Assembly: GCA_044347745.1 (NCBI GenBank)
Contig: JBIKUD010000061.1
Location: 1-13,549, forward strand
Source of the DNA: JAIBBV01 sp044347745
GTDB lineage: Bacteria; Bdellovibrionota_C; UBA2361; JAFLCA01
Direction: 5' to 3'
DNA length: 13,549 nucleotides
Translations under genes and position numbers: made by a program
Part shown: positions 6,581-13,549 of the stretch, piece after piece
Position numbering within the stretch: position 1 is the stretch's first letter
Layout: each line of letters begins with the position of its first letter
The notes under the pieces: generated by a model
What the model saw: only the letters and a program-made list of their open reading frames with translations
Database searches by the model: none
Told to the model about the DNA's origin: nothing

Positions 6581-7315
6581 CTAACCCACGATGCGTGCCG
6601 GCACGCCCACCACCGTTGCTCCAGCCGGCACATCATCGCGCACAAGTGAGTGGGCACCCACAATAGCGCCATCACCAATTTTGACGCCGTCCAATATGGT
6701 TGCACGGGTACCTATCCATGCATTATTCCCAATATACACCCCACCTTTGATCTCCATTTCTCTCTCAATAAGCGGACGCGCATCGTCTCCACGCTGATGA
6801 TTTCCGGCACCGATATAGCAATAGGCCGCAACCAACGTGCTGGCGCCAATTTCCACACGAGATTGACTGGCAATTCGGCAATAAGAGCCAATGTTTACGC
6901 CAGCCCCAAGATGTATTACGGCATTCTTGGACACAACGGATGAAAAGCGTCCAATACTGACATGGTCTTCAATGCTTATCTTTCCCGCATCTCCGCGCAC
7001 ATCAAGCGCTGCAAAATCGTCCACCAAAACCTTCTTACCGAGAGAAATTGCACGTGGATTTCTTATTATCACTTGCTTTCCGAATGCGGGTCTCGGACCA
7101 CAGGATGCAAACAAAGAGGGGTAAATGAGTGATCGCGCTCCGAACCCGATAACTCCGGGGAGTCCAGAGAGAAACAAGGTACACAATTCGTACCATGCAA
7201 GAAATGCCAGAGATGCCTGCGCTCCGACCGCATACTCTTTGTAAAGCGCGAAGGCTGACCGAGACGCATCAGAAAAAGCGCGCTGCTGAGGAGACATATG
7301 CGGGGTCTGTTCCAT
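6581..7315 (-). CDS. Left-handed beta-helix (hexapeptide repeat) acyltransferase
   Basis: Protein of 244 aa in the WbbJ/LpxA-like O-acetyltransferase superfamily, which moves acyl groups (often acetyl from acetyl-CoA) to sugars or other small acceptors. Residues about 1-30 are a polar head. Residues 36-70 are hydrophobic (LAFLAWYELCTLFL, LPGVIGFGARSLIYPSLF), a prefix also seen in polysaccharide-related members and perhaps membrane-associated. From about 88 on, hexapeptide turns repeat (SLGKKVLV, SIEDHVSIG, HLGAGVNIGSYC, EIGASTLVAAYCYIG). A loop with the candidate catalytic H173 in GNHQ follows, then the final turns VYIGNNAWIGTRATILDGVKIGDGA and the usual end VPAGATVVGVPARIV. The ATG comes immediately after the Nudix stop (TAGATG), so the two are almost certainly translated in series. 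The acceptor is unknown, and no glycosyltransferases are in view. Confidence 0.88.
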   Translation of the reverse strand: MEQTPHMSPQQRAFSDASRSAFALYKEYAVGAQASLAFLAWYELCTLFLSGLPGVIGFGARSLIYPSLFASCGPRPAFGKQVIIRNPRAISLGKKVLVDDFAALDVRGDAGKISIEDHVSIGRFSSVVSKNAVIHLGAGVNIGSYCRIASQSRVEIGASTLVAAYCYIGAGNHQRGDDARPLIEREMEIKGGVYIGNNAWIGTRATILDGVKIGDGAIVGAHSLVRDDVPAGATVVGVPARIVG

Positions 7316-7876
7316 CTATTTGCCCCACATATGGCGAAAACGGGCGAGCGCAATAATAGTCATGGCATCGGTCACCACTCCAGAGTCAACCATCGCAAAA
7401 ACTTCGGATAGCGGCAGACAGCGACGCTGAAGCACCTCGGTCACTTCGGGACTGGACCCAACTTCAGTTAATCCGCGTGCCACATAAAACACGGCGCGCT
7501 CATCACTAATACAGTTTGATAGATGCACCTCGGGCCCCAATTGCTCCCAATGTGCAGCCGCTAGACCTGCTTCCTCTTTGAGTTCGCGGCGCGCTGCGTG
7601 CTCTGGGTCCTCACCTGGTTCAGCCCCGCCCTCGATTATTTCCCATGAATAATTCTTAGTTGGATATCGATATTGGCCCACGAGATACATGCGCTGATCT
7701 TCTGTGAGCGCTATGACCCCAGTTGCAACCTTACACGCTTCTACCACCGTGTATGTGCCTGGACTCTTATCGGGTCTAAGCACCGTATCATGGCGCACCC
7801 GAAGCCAGGGGTTCTCATATACATACGTACTACTCAGAGTAACCCAGGGATTTGCTTCTAAAGAATTGGAGCTCAT
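7316..7876 (-). CDS. Nudix hydrolase, ADP-ribose pyrophosphatase type
   Basis: Cytosolic protein of 186 aa. The Nudix box fits its consensus exactly: G83, five residues, E89, seven residues, R97-E98, L99, E101-E102, G104-L105. The glutamates would hold the catalytic magnesium. The surrounding sequence (ENPWLRVRHDTV, YTVVEACKVATGVIALTED, VGQYRYPTKNYSWEIIEGG) is that of ADP-ribose or nucleoside-diphosphate-sugar pyrophosphatases, which split such compounds to a sugar phosphate and AMP or NMP. Exact substrate is not fixed by the motif. Its ATG overlaps the stop of the phosphoribosyltransferase gene (ATGA, 7873-7876), and its own stop abuts the acyltransferase start, so it is the middle gene of a coupled operon. 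Confidence 0.93.
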   Translation of the reverse strand: MSSNSLEANPWVTLSSTYVYENPWLRVRHDTVLRPDKSPGTYTVVEACKVATGVIALTEDQRMYLVGQYRYPTKNYSWEIIEGGAEPGEDPEHAARRELKEEAGLAAAHWEQLGPEVHLSNCISDERAVFYVARGLTEVGSSPEVTEVLQRRCLPLSEVFAMVDSGVVTDAMTIIALARFRHMWGK

Positions 7877-8346
7877 TTAAGTTCTGTTTTGAGTACTGAC
7901 CAAATTGGCTTCGCTGTTTTTAACACCTGCGGCTCGGAGCGATCAACAATACAGGCAAAACCAACTACCTCAGCTCCCTGAGCTTCAAGTAGCTGCTGAG
8001 CAGCGACCAATCTTTTGCCGGTAAATATAACATCATCGACCAGCACCACTCTTCGGCCTTTAATGTCAGGGCCAAAATAAGCCTGATTCGCTTGAATTAT
8101 TCCAACTTGCCTTCCCCCTGCCACAGCACAGGCAAACATGATTCCGGTATAAGCCAAGCCAACGACCAAATCAAAACTACCAGCGGGCAAATCGCCCACA
8201 GATTCAGCCGCGAGGCGTGCGAGATCGCTTGGAGTAAGCTGGATACAATCATAATACACCGACACGAGAAGTTCATTCTCAAGTTTTCTCGGGGCGGAGT
8301 ACCGGCGGGTAATTTTTTCAATTATTGAAACGCTTGTGTCTTCCAT
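7873..8346 (-). CDS. Type I phosphoribosyltransferase (orotate PRTase-like)
   Basis: Cytosolic enzyme of 157 aa that would transfer a phosphoribosyl group from PRPP to a base. The PRPP-binding loop VVLVDDVIFTG (100-110) has the paired aspartates and closing TG of the family. FDLVVGLAYTGIMFACAVA (58-76) is the preceding strand and pyrophosphate loop, and GRQVGIIQANQAYFGPDIKGR leads into the PRPP loop. It resembles PyrE most but is about 50 residues shorter than classical OPRTase, so the true base (orotate, purine or other) is uncertain. The ATG at 8346 has GGAG five bases upstream. An upstream ATG at 8400 would add 18 residues of unusual composition (C, H, W rich) encoded across a direct repeat, which I read as regulatory DNA. 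The stop overlaps the Nudix ATG. Confidence 0.8.
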   Translation of the reverse strand: MEDTSVSIIEKITRRYSAPRKLENELLVSVYYDCIQLTPSDLARLAAESVGDLPAGSFDLVVGLAYTGIMFACAVAGGRQVGIIQANQAYFGPDIKGRRVVLVDDVIFTGKRLVAAQQLLEAQGAEVVGFACIVDRSEPQVLKTAKPIWSVLKTELK

Positions 8347-8370
8347 ACTCACTCCAATACAGACACAAAT

Positions 8371-8398
8371 AGTATGCCTTTCACACCAAAAAGTATGC
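8371..8398 (-). repeat. AGTATGC direct repeat, 21-bp period, upstream of the PRTase operon
   Basis: AGTATGC occurs at 8371-8377 and 8392-8398, 21 bp (two helix turns) apart. Flanks are similar (CACAAAT before the first, CACCAAAA before the second). The copies end 25 bp upstream of the chosen start codon, and a weak TTGCAT/CATACT promoter pair overlaps them. The spacing suits a dimeric regulator bound on one face of the helix. No regulator gene is adjacent. Confidence 0.35.
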
Positions 8399-8510
8399 AA
8401 TTACCCTAATGGGCTGAAATTTTGAACAAAGCAAATCATTGTACTGCCTCGAAGCGCTAACTAAACTGCCTGCTTAGCTCTCAATAAACTTTTGAGACCA
8501 CTTAATCCTC

Positions 8511-9671
8511 TCAACCGAGGTCAACACGCAGTTTCGGCTCATTTGAGGGCTCTCCCCCGTCGCTGCCAGTCTTTGTAGACTGGGTCGGCTTTCGACGCTC
8601 ATCAAAACCTTCCTCAGATAGTTTGACTCGCAAACGTAAGTTATTGGCGCTGTCTGCATTTTTGAGCGCCTCATCAAGGGTAATCTTGCCAGCCTTATAA
8701 AGATCGTACAGCGCCTGATCAAATGTTTGCATCCCCACATTGGTGCTTTTTTCCATCGCTTCTTTGAGCTCAGCCACCTGGGCCTTGTGAATTAGATCTT
8801 TCACTCGAGGCGAATCAAGCAAAATTTCAACCGCGGCCACTCGACCACCATCTACAGATTTTATGAGGCGCTGACTCATAATTGCGCGCAGATTTAAGCT
8901 TAGCTGCAAATAAATTTGATTATGCCGCTCAGCCGGAAAAAAATTCATAATTCGTTCCATGGCCTGGTTGGCATTATTACTGTGTAATGTGGCCAAACAG
9001 AGGTGCCCCGTCTCTGCAAAAGTAATCGCAGCTTCCATAGTAGTGGTGTCACGAATTTCACCAATCAACACCACATCAGGAGCCTGACGGAGCGCATTTT
9101 TAAGCGCATTTTCATAACTTTCAGTGTCCATGCCTATTTCACGCTGAGTTATGAGCGACTTTTTATGTGCATGAACAAACTCAATTGGATCTTCAATAGT
9201 TACAATATGACCAGCGCTATTGGCATTACGGTGGTCAATCATGGCCGCCAACGAAGTAGATTTACCGGAGCCCGCAGCACCTACCACAAGTACAAGGCCA
9301 CGTTTGGTCATGGCAACATCTTCTAGTATCGAGGGCAAACCAAGGTCAGCAACCGACAAAATATGTGACTTAATCTGGCGAATAACCATGCCAATGCACC
9401 CGCGCTGACGAAAAATATTTACGCGAAAGCGCCCAAGGGACGAGTAAAAAAGACCTAAATTCTGCTCATTTCGTTCGACAAACTCTTTTTGCTGTTTGTC
9501 GCTCATGACGCTATTAGCAAGCGCTTCAGTATCGGCAGAAAGGAGCAGTCTGTTCCCCGCTGGCCTAACAACACCATTAATTCGATACATCGGCGGGCTA
9601 TCAACAGTTAAGTAGAGGTCCGATGCGTCATGTTCGGTCATCACTTGGAGTAGTTTTGAAATATCTAGCAT
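8511..9671 (-). CDS. pilU: Type IV pilus retraction ATPase accessory protein PilU
   Basis: Cytosolic AAA+-like secretion ATPase of 386 aa that works with PilT to retract type IV pili. Domains: an N-terminal PAS-like part (1-100, with DASDLYLTVDSPP), Walker A GAAGSGKST (131-139), Asp box IVTIEDPIEF (156-165), Walker B VVLIGEIRD (200-208) with E205, and His box ETGHLCLATLH (220-230). PilU rather than PilT is shown by DLIHKAQVAELKEAMEKS in place of the PilT AIRNLIRE box, by MQTFDQALYDLY, and by the ending NADSANNLRLRVKL. A hydrophilic tail (about 351-386) follows. AGAGGGGG gives a ribosome site five bases from the ATG. The gene follows pilT after 48 bp, the common order. Confidence 0.93.
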   Translation of the reverse strand: MLDISKLLQVMTEHDASDLYLTVDSPPMYRINGVVRPAGNRLLLSADTEALANSVMSDKQQKEFVERNEQNLGLFYSSLGRFRVNIFRQRGCIGMVIRQIKSHILSVADLGLPSILEDVAMTKRGLVLVVGAAGSGKSTSLAAMIDHRNANSAGHIVTIEDPIEFVHAHKKSLITQREIGMDTESYENALKNALRQAPDVVLIGEIRDTTTMEAAITFAETGHLCLATLHSNNANQAMERIMNFFPAERHNQIYLQLSLNLRAIMSQRLIKSVDGGRVAAVEILLDSPRVKDLIHKAQVAELKEAMEKSTNVGMQTFDQALYDLYKAGKITLDEALKNADSANNLRLRVKLSEEGFDERRKPTQSTKTGSDGGEPSNEPKLRVDLG

Positions 9672-9719
9672 CGCCCCCTCTTCTCTAAAATCGCGCTCGC
9701 ACTTAATGTACGCGGTATA

Positions 9720-10793
9720 TTAACGCCCACGACCACCTTTTTGCGCCAGATCCTGTTCTTTAAACATATCAACGTTTCCAGTTTTTTCGATCGCCGTCTC
9801 ACGGCTAATGAGTCCACGCTCAACAAGTTCACGTAAATGCATTTCAAGGGTTTGCATGCCTACGTTTTGTGAAGTCTGAAGCACGCTCGGCAACTGATGA
9901 ATTTTGCCTTCTCGAATAAGATTGCGCACCGCCGTGTTTCCCAACATAATTTCAAGCCCTGCGACGCGCCCACCCCCAACTTTTTTACAGAGGGTTTGAG
10001 TTACTACCGCTTGCAAAGACTCAGCAAACATCGCTCGAATTTGTGCTTGTTGGTTGGGAGGAAACACGTCAATAATTCGGTCAACTGTTTTTGGCGCGCT
10101 TGAAGTATGTAAAGTTCCAAACACCAAATGCCCCGTTTCAGCCGCGGTCAGCGCCAATTGAATAGTTTCTAAGTCGCGTAACTCACCTACTAAGATAATA
10201 TCTGGATCCTCACGCAATGCCGCCCTAAGCGCATTGTTAAAGGATTGGGTATGCGGACCCACCTCGCGTTGATTAATTAAACATTTTTTTGAACGGTGGA
10301 TAAACTCAATTGGATCTTCAACAGTCAGGATATGCCCCTCGAGTTCCTCATTAATTAAATTGATCATGGCGGCCAGTGTAGTTGATTTCCCTGAACCAGT
10401 AGGACCCGTCACGAGCACTAGCCCTTTTTCCTTGCGCGAAAGATCAGCCAATACAGGCGGCATCCCTAACTCTTCGAGCGTCGCAATTTTTGTTGGAATT
10501 TTTCGAAAAACCGCGCCCACCCCACGATTTTGGCGAAATACGTTCACACGGAAGCGCGCGATGTCTCCCACCTGCATTGAAAAGTCGATATCACTTTTCT
10601 CTTCAAAATGTTTACGCTGGCTGTCTCCCATGATGTCATAAATCATGGCGTGTGTTTGTTCACTCGTAAGCGGCGGAACTTTAATCTTCTTCATATCGCC
10701 ATGCACACGAATCATGGGTGGCTCGCCCGCACTAATGTGCAGGTCCGAGGCATCCTGTTGATAGGCGAACTGAAGTAACTGGGTGATGTCCAT
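9720..10793 (-). CDS. pilT: Type IV pilus retraction ATPase PilT
   Basis: Hexameric motor of 357 aa that pulls pilin subunits back into the inner membrane, driving twitching motility, adhesion and DNA uptake. Features in order: N-terminal PAS-like part (DASDLHISAGEPPMIRVHG, 14-32), arginine finger region with RFRVNVFRQ, Walker A GPTGSGKST (130-138), Asp box ILTVEDPIEF, Walker B IILVGELRD (199-207) with E204, His box ETGHLVFGTLH (219-229), and the PilT-specific retraction motif AVRNLIREGK (288-297). Length and motifs are standard. The start ATG lacks a strong ribosome site; no better in-frame start is visible. It is the first gene of the pilT-pilU pair. The pilin gene upstream is on the same strand, 163 bp away. 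Confidence 0.95.
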   Translation of the reverse strand: MDITQLLQFAYQQDASDLHISAGEPPMIRVHGDMKKIKVPPLTSEQTHAMIYDIMGDSQRKHFEEKSDIDFSMQVGDIARFRVNVFRQNRGVGAVFRKIPTKIATLEELGMPPVLADLSRKEKGLVLVTGPTGSGKSTTLAAMINLINEELEGHILTVEDPIEFIHRSKKCLINQREVGPHTQSFNNALRAALREDPDIILVGELRDLETIQLALTAAETGHLVFGTLHTSSAPKTVDRIIDVFPPNQQAQIRAMFAESLQAVVTQTLCKKVGGGRVAGLEIMLGNTAVRNLIREGKIHQLPSVLQTSQNVGMQTLEMHLRELVERGLISRETAIEKTGNVDMFKEQDLAQKGGRGR

Positions 10794-10956
10794 AGGTTCT
10801 AACCAAAAATGCCCTAAAAGCGCTGCTTGCCCGTCACACGAATAAAAACAGCCTTAAAAGAAGACAACGCCACAGGAATATCGGCAGAATTCGTAAGAGA
10901 ATTAAGTAAGAGCGGCTTGCAGCTAGCTCTGAATCGAAACAAAAAACATAATCATT

Positions 10957-11187
10957 TCAATTAGCTGCGCCGATGCTCTGAGCAGCTGCCCCTAATTTTG
11001 CACTTTGGGCAGCACTCATAGACTGAGCAGCCGCAAAACAGGCCACCGTAATTAAAGCGGCCAGCAGCGCATATTCAATAAGATTGCCGCCTATTTGGCT
11101 CTTCCAATTATGGCGCACAGGAGGCGGGGTAGCGGTTGGGGATTGGTCTACACCCGGCATTTTATCTTTTGAAACGTCATGTACCAT
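10957..11187 (-). CDS. Flp/Fap-like type IVb pilin
   Basis: Small protein of 76 aa. A 33-residue polar, proline-containing leader precedes a Gly-Gly and then NLIEYALLAALITVACFAAAQSM (35-57), a hydrophobic helix with the E-Y pair of Flp pilins. Cleavage after G33 would put E38 at +5, the invariant position in type IV prepilins. The end is Ala/Ser/Gln-rich, with AAQS three times. The leader is longer than usual for Flp prepilins; an internal ATG at 11160 would shorten it to 24 residues. AGGCAG, eight bases before the first ATG, is a moderate ribosome site. No Tad assembly genes (cpaF, tadB, tadC) lie in the window. The neighbouring motors are PilT and PilU. It could be a true Flp subunit or another single-helix membrane protein; the EY motif makes pilin more likely. 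Confidence 0.75.
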   Translation of the reverse strand: MVHDVSKDKMPGVDQSPTATPPPVRHNWKSQIGGNLIEYALLAALITVACFAAAQSMSAAQSAKLGAAAQSIGAAN

Positions 11188-11217
11188 AAACGAAGCTGCC
11201 TAGTAGATGCGAAAGCC

Positions 11218-11233
11218 TCAATCCCCTGGCCAA
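11218..11233 (-). promoter_or_regulatory. Tentative sigma54-like promoter of the pilin gene
   Basis: On the minus strand TTGGCCAGGGGATTGA resembles the -24/-12 consensus (TTGGCACG, four bases, TTGC). The -24 GG and the spacing fit, but the invariant C of the -12 GC is A here. It lies 31 bp before the ATG, so a start near 11206 would give a leader of about 20 nt. Pilin genes are often sigma54-dependent, which raises the prior. The defective -12 lowers it. Confidence 0.25.
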
Positions 11234-11302
11234 CTCTCACAGAAGCGACCGGATTACTACAGTACGCCAAATAACCACCAGGACAAAATAGCGAAACAAA
11301 AA

Positions 11303-11320
11303 CGAAGTGGCTATACTTCG
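11303..11320. promoter_or_regulatory. Inverted repeat with TATACT just before mfd
   Basis: CGAAGT (11303-11308) and ACTTCG (11315-11320) form a perfect 6-bp dyad with a 6-bp spacer, ending seven bases before the mfd ATG. The sequence TATACT (11312-11317), a possible -10, lies across it, though no convincing -35 is found 17 bp upstream. No Shine-Dalgarno sequence is visible before the ATG. It may be an operator or an RNA stem at the start site. Confidence 0.3.
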
Positions 11321-11327
11321 GCGCGTT

Positions 11328-13549
11328 ATGAACAAGGTCGGACAAAATTTCGATTGCCTTAATCCCGGCCTTCCAGGTTCGGAACCAGGCATAAGGTTAC
11401 CAAACTTTAAGTCTTTGCGCTATGTGGGCCTTCATGGGGCAGCCCACGCCTGGGCGCTGTCCAGATTGGCCTGCGAACATCCGCAGCTTTTTGTAATTTG
11501 CAAGGATAGGAATAGCGCTGAGGACCTCGTCTCTGATCTAGAGTTTTTTATCCGCGACCGCGATCTTTTACTCTACCCCCAATGGGACAACCTTCCTTTT
11601 GAGCCGGTTTCCCCCCAAGCGCTTGTCACCGCCCAAAGACTGCACGTACTGCATCGTCTTGGTCAACGCACTCCATACATCATAGTTTCAAGTATTGATG
11701 CTGCCATGCAGCGCGTGCTCAGCGCACAGCTGCTGCTTTCTCAGTCCTTCAGCTTTACGAGTCAAGATGAACTCCGCCATCCAGACTTTCTTATCAAACT
11801 CCAAGCCTGCGGCTTTCTTGAGGCCTCCCTGGTAGAAGACATTGGAGAAATGGCGGTGCGCGGAAATGTGATTGATTTCTTTCCGGCTGGAGCCACTCAT
11901 CCGATACGGGTTGAATTTACCGACCATGGCATATCACGCATAAGCACCTTTGACACCGATAGCCAACGTTCACTTGAGAGCAAACAAGAGGTATTTGTGA
12001 GTCCCGTTCGTGAGTATGCGTCGCCGCAAGCCATTCTCCAAAGCGGTCTGACCACCGAGCGCTGTATAAAAAAAATTAAACTTCGTGGGAAAGAGCTCGA
12101 AATTCCGCCGCGAGATATCGCTCGGGCCATGCATGCATTTAAATCTGGACTCGATTTTCCAGCCCTTGAACTATTGCATACGATTGCGTTGGACCCTTTG
12201 GAATCCGTGCTTTCTTTTGTTCCTGAATCTGTGCCTCTGGTGCTTAAAAATGAAATTGAAATCAACCAAAGCTCGGATACTTTTTGGGAACTTGTGTGCG
12301 ATCGAGAGAACCGACTTCGTCACGAGCAATTATTCTTTCCTAAAAAGGAAGCGCTCTATCTTTCACCAGCGGAGCTTGGCACAGAAATAAAAACTCGACG
12401 CCGCCATTTTATTGATCAGCTTCAAGTGCTTGGTGGCGAGGACGACGACGCAGAAGTAATCTCAGTGCGTACCCTATCGCACGGTACTCTTAAGATAAAA
12501 ACACAAGGCAAAGTTGGCACTGGGCAGGCGCTACAACCCGTTAGACAACTCGTGCGAAAGCTCCGCGAGGATGGCTATTCAATTGCTTTTATTGTAGGGG
12601 CAACTTCCCGCGCCGAGCGTCTGCATGGAATTCTTCAGAATGTAAGTCTTGATGCCCCTGTGTTACCGCACCTCTCCGCTACTGAATGGATGTCGTCGTC
12701 ACAACGGCAGCCAGTGGTCATTCTGCAGGGACATATTTCAGCTGGTTTTCAACTTCCTTCAGAAAAAATTGCATTCATAGCTGAAAACGAAATCTTTACC
12801 GAGCGCTCGTATCGTAAAGGCATACGAAAAAAAACCTCTTTAAAACGCCTTATGAGCACGCTCGCCCAACTGCAAGACGGCGACTTTGTCGTGCATGTTG
12901 ATTATGGAATTGCGCTCTATAAAGGCCTAAAACACATCGTCGTGGAAGGAAACGAGGGCGATTTTTTACACCTTGAATATGCCGATAGCCGACTCTATGT
13001 GCCCGTACAATCCATTGCCAAGGTGCAAAAATTCTCGGCTGCCGAGGGGCAAAAACCGGTGCTCGATAAACTAAGCACCTCGACGTGGCTCAAAACAAAA
13101 CAGAAAGTTCGCGAGTCCGTTATTACCTTGGCTGGGGATCTTATTAAGCTATATGCGGCTCGTAGTATTAGCTCTGGGTGGCGATTTGAGCCACAAGGAG
13201 CTGAGGATGATCGCTTTGCTGATGGTTTTCCTTTTGATGAAACTGCCGATCAATTAAAATCAATTAATGAAGTGCTCGCCGATATGGCCAGCGATAAACC
13301 TATGGATCGGCTCGTCTGCGGAGACGTGGGCTTCGGCAAAACAGAAGTTGCAATAAGAGCAGCGTTTAAGTGCACGCAACATGCCCGGCAAGTTGCCGTT
13401 CTGGTACCCACCACAATACTTGTAGAACAACATCGCGCAAATTTTGCCAATCGATTTTTGGGATACCCTGTAAAAGTTGCTGCGCTTAGCCGATTTTACT
13501 CAGCCGCGGAAAACAAAGCCACTCTAGCTTCTGTAGCAGAAGGAAATAC
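11328..13549 (+). CDS. mfd: Transcription-repair coupling factor Mfd, 3' end beyond window
   Basis: ATP-driven translocase that removes RNA polymerase stalled at DNA damage and recruits UvrA. The frame stays open for 740 codons to the window end; full Mfd is about 1,150 residues. The N-terminal UvrB-like module is clear: WDNLPFEPVSP followed by ALVTAQRLHVLHRL, then a segment containing LVEDIGEMAVRGNVIDFFP and IRVEFTDHGISRI. The RNA polymerase-interacting domain begins at about 518 with GDFVVHVDYGIALYKGL and continues to LYVPVQSIAKVQKFS. The first RecG-like translocase lobe has FPFDETADQLKSINEV and the Walker A motif GDVGFGKTEVA (665-675), followed by VAVLVPTTILVEQH. A small acidic insert (GGEDDDAE) lies in the third domain region. 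ATG 11328 is the first ATG after an in-frame stop at 11289. No ribosome site is obvious. It is divergent from the pilin gene, with 140 bp between the starts. Confidence 0.96.
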   Translation, partial: MNKVGQNFDCLNPGLPGSEPGIRLPNFKSLRYVGLHGAAHAWALSRLACEHPQLFVICKDRNSAEDLVSDLEFFIRDRDLLLYPQWDNLPFEPVSPQALVTAQRLHVLHRLGQRTPYIIVSSIDAAMQRVLSAQLLLSQSFSFTSQDELRHPDFLIKLQACGFLEASLVEDIGEMAVRGNVIDFFPAGATHPIRVEFTDHGISRISTFDTDSQRSLESKQEVFVSPVREYASPQAILQSGLTTERCIKKIKLRGKELEIPPRDIARAMHAFKSGLDFPALELLHTIALDPLESVLSFVPESVPLVLKNEIEINQSSDTFWELVCDRENRLRHEQLFFPKKEALYLSPAELGTEIKTRRRHFIDQLQVLGGEDDDAEVISVRTLSHGTLKIKTQGKVGTGQALQPVRQLVRKLREDGYSIAFIVGATSRAERLHGILQNVSLDAPVLPHLSATEWMSSSQRQPVVILQGHISAGFQLPSEKIAFIAENEIFTERSYRKGIRKKTSLKRLMSTLAQLQDGDFVVHVDYGIALYKGLKHIVVEGNEGDFLHLEYADSRLYVPVQSIAKVQKFSAAEGQKPVLDKLSTSTWLKTKQKVRESVITLAGDLIKLYAARSISSGWRFEPQGAEDDRFADGFPFDETADQLKSINEVLADMASDKPMDRLVCGDVGFGKTEVAIRAAFKCTQHARQVAVLVPTTILVEQHRANFANRFLGYPVKVAALSRFYSAAENKATLASVAEGN

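Noticed and set aside
169..8458. A 12-base match, CCTCGAAGCGCT, at 169-180 and 8447-8458, looked like a dispersed repeat.
   Set aside because: About ten chance 12-base matches are expected among all pairs in a window this long, and the flanks do not resemble each other.
8479..8497. Stem TCTCAA/TTGAGA after pilU as a terminator.
   Set aside because: The stem is only 6 bp, AT-rich, and no T-run follows on the minus strand.
10799..10945. A minus-strand open frame of about 42 codons between the pilin and pilT, ending VFIRVTGKQRF.
   Set aside because: It has no ATG, no ribosome site and no recognisable family; its length is within chance.
11688..12265. Minus-strand and other-frame open frames inside mfd, the receptor, the porin and the pil genes.
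   Set aside because: They are shadows of well-conserved coding frames and lack motifs or ribosome sites of their own.

Overview
The window comes from a Gram-negative bacterium. It encodes an outer-membrane TonB-dependent receptor, a trimeric-type porin, a YfiR-like periplasmic protein and the PilT/PilU retraction ATPases. Base composition looks balanced to slightly AT-rich by eye. The PilT plus PilU pair and the receptor/YfiR/kinase trio suggest Pseudomonadota or a close relative such as the former Deltaproteobacteria. I cannot name a genus from the sequence alone. All complete genes lie on the minus strand; only mfd, at the right edge, is on the plus strand. I see no transposase, integrase, CRISPR array, rRNA or tRNA.

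Left block (1-4816): a compact minus-strand operon, read right to left, of a hybrid histidine kinase (CHASE8-HAMP-HisKA-HATPase-REC), a TonB-dependent receptor and a YfiR/DUF4154 periplasmic protein. A good sigma70-type promoter (TTGATA, 18 bp, TATAAT) precedes it. The three products would sit in the inner membrane, outer membrane and periplasm. The arrangement resembles the YfiBNR system, with a histidine kinase in place of the diguanylate cyclase YfiN. I consider this the most interesting system in the window.

Porin block (4949-6388): a single OprO/OprP-type porin gene with a strong intrinsic terminator and a probable 136-nt leader. A TCATGA-centred element occurs twice there, once between the -35 and -10 and once 105 bp downstream.

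Metabolic block (6581-8400): a tightly coupled operon of a phosphoribosyltransferase, a Nudix hydrolase (ADP-ribose pyrophosphatase type) and a left-handed beta-helix acyltransferase. An AGTATGC direct repeat with a 21-bp period lies just upstream.

Pilus and repair block (8511-13549): pilT then pilU on the minus strand. Upstream of pilT lies a small Flp-like pilin gene on the same strand, with a tentative sigma54-like promoter. Divergent from the pilin, mfd (transcription-repair coupling factor) runs off the right end after 740 codons, inside the translocase module.
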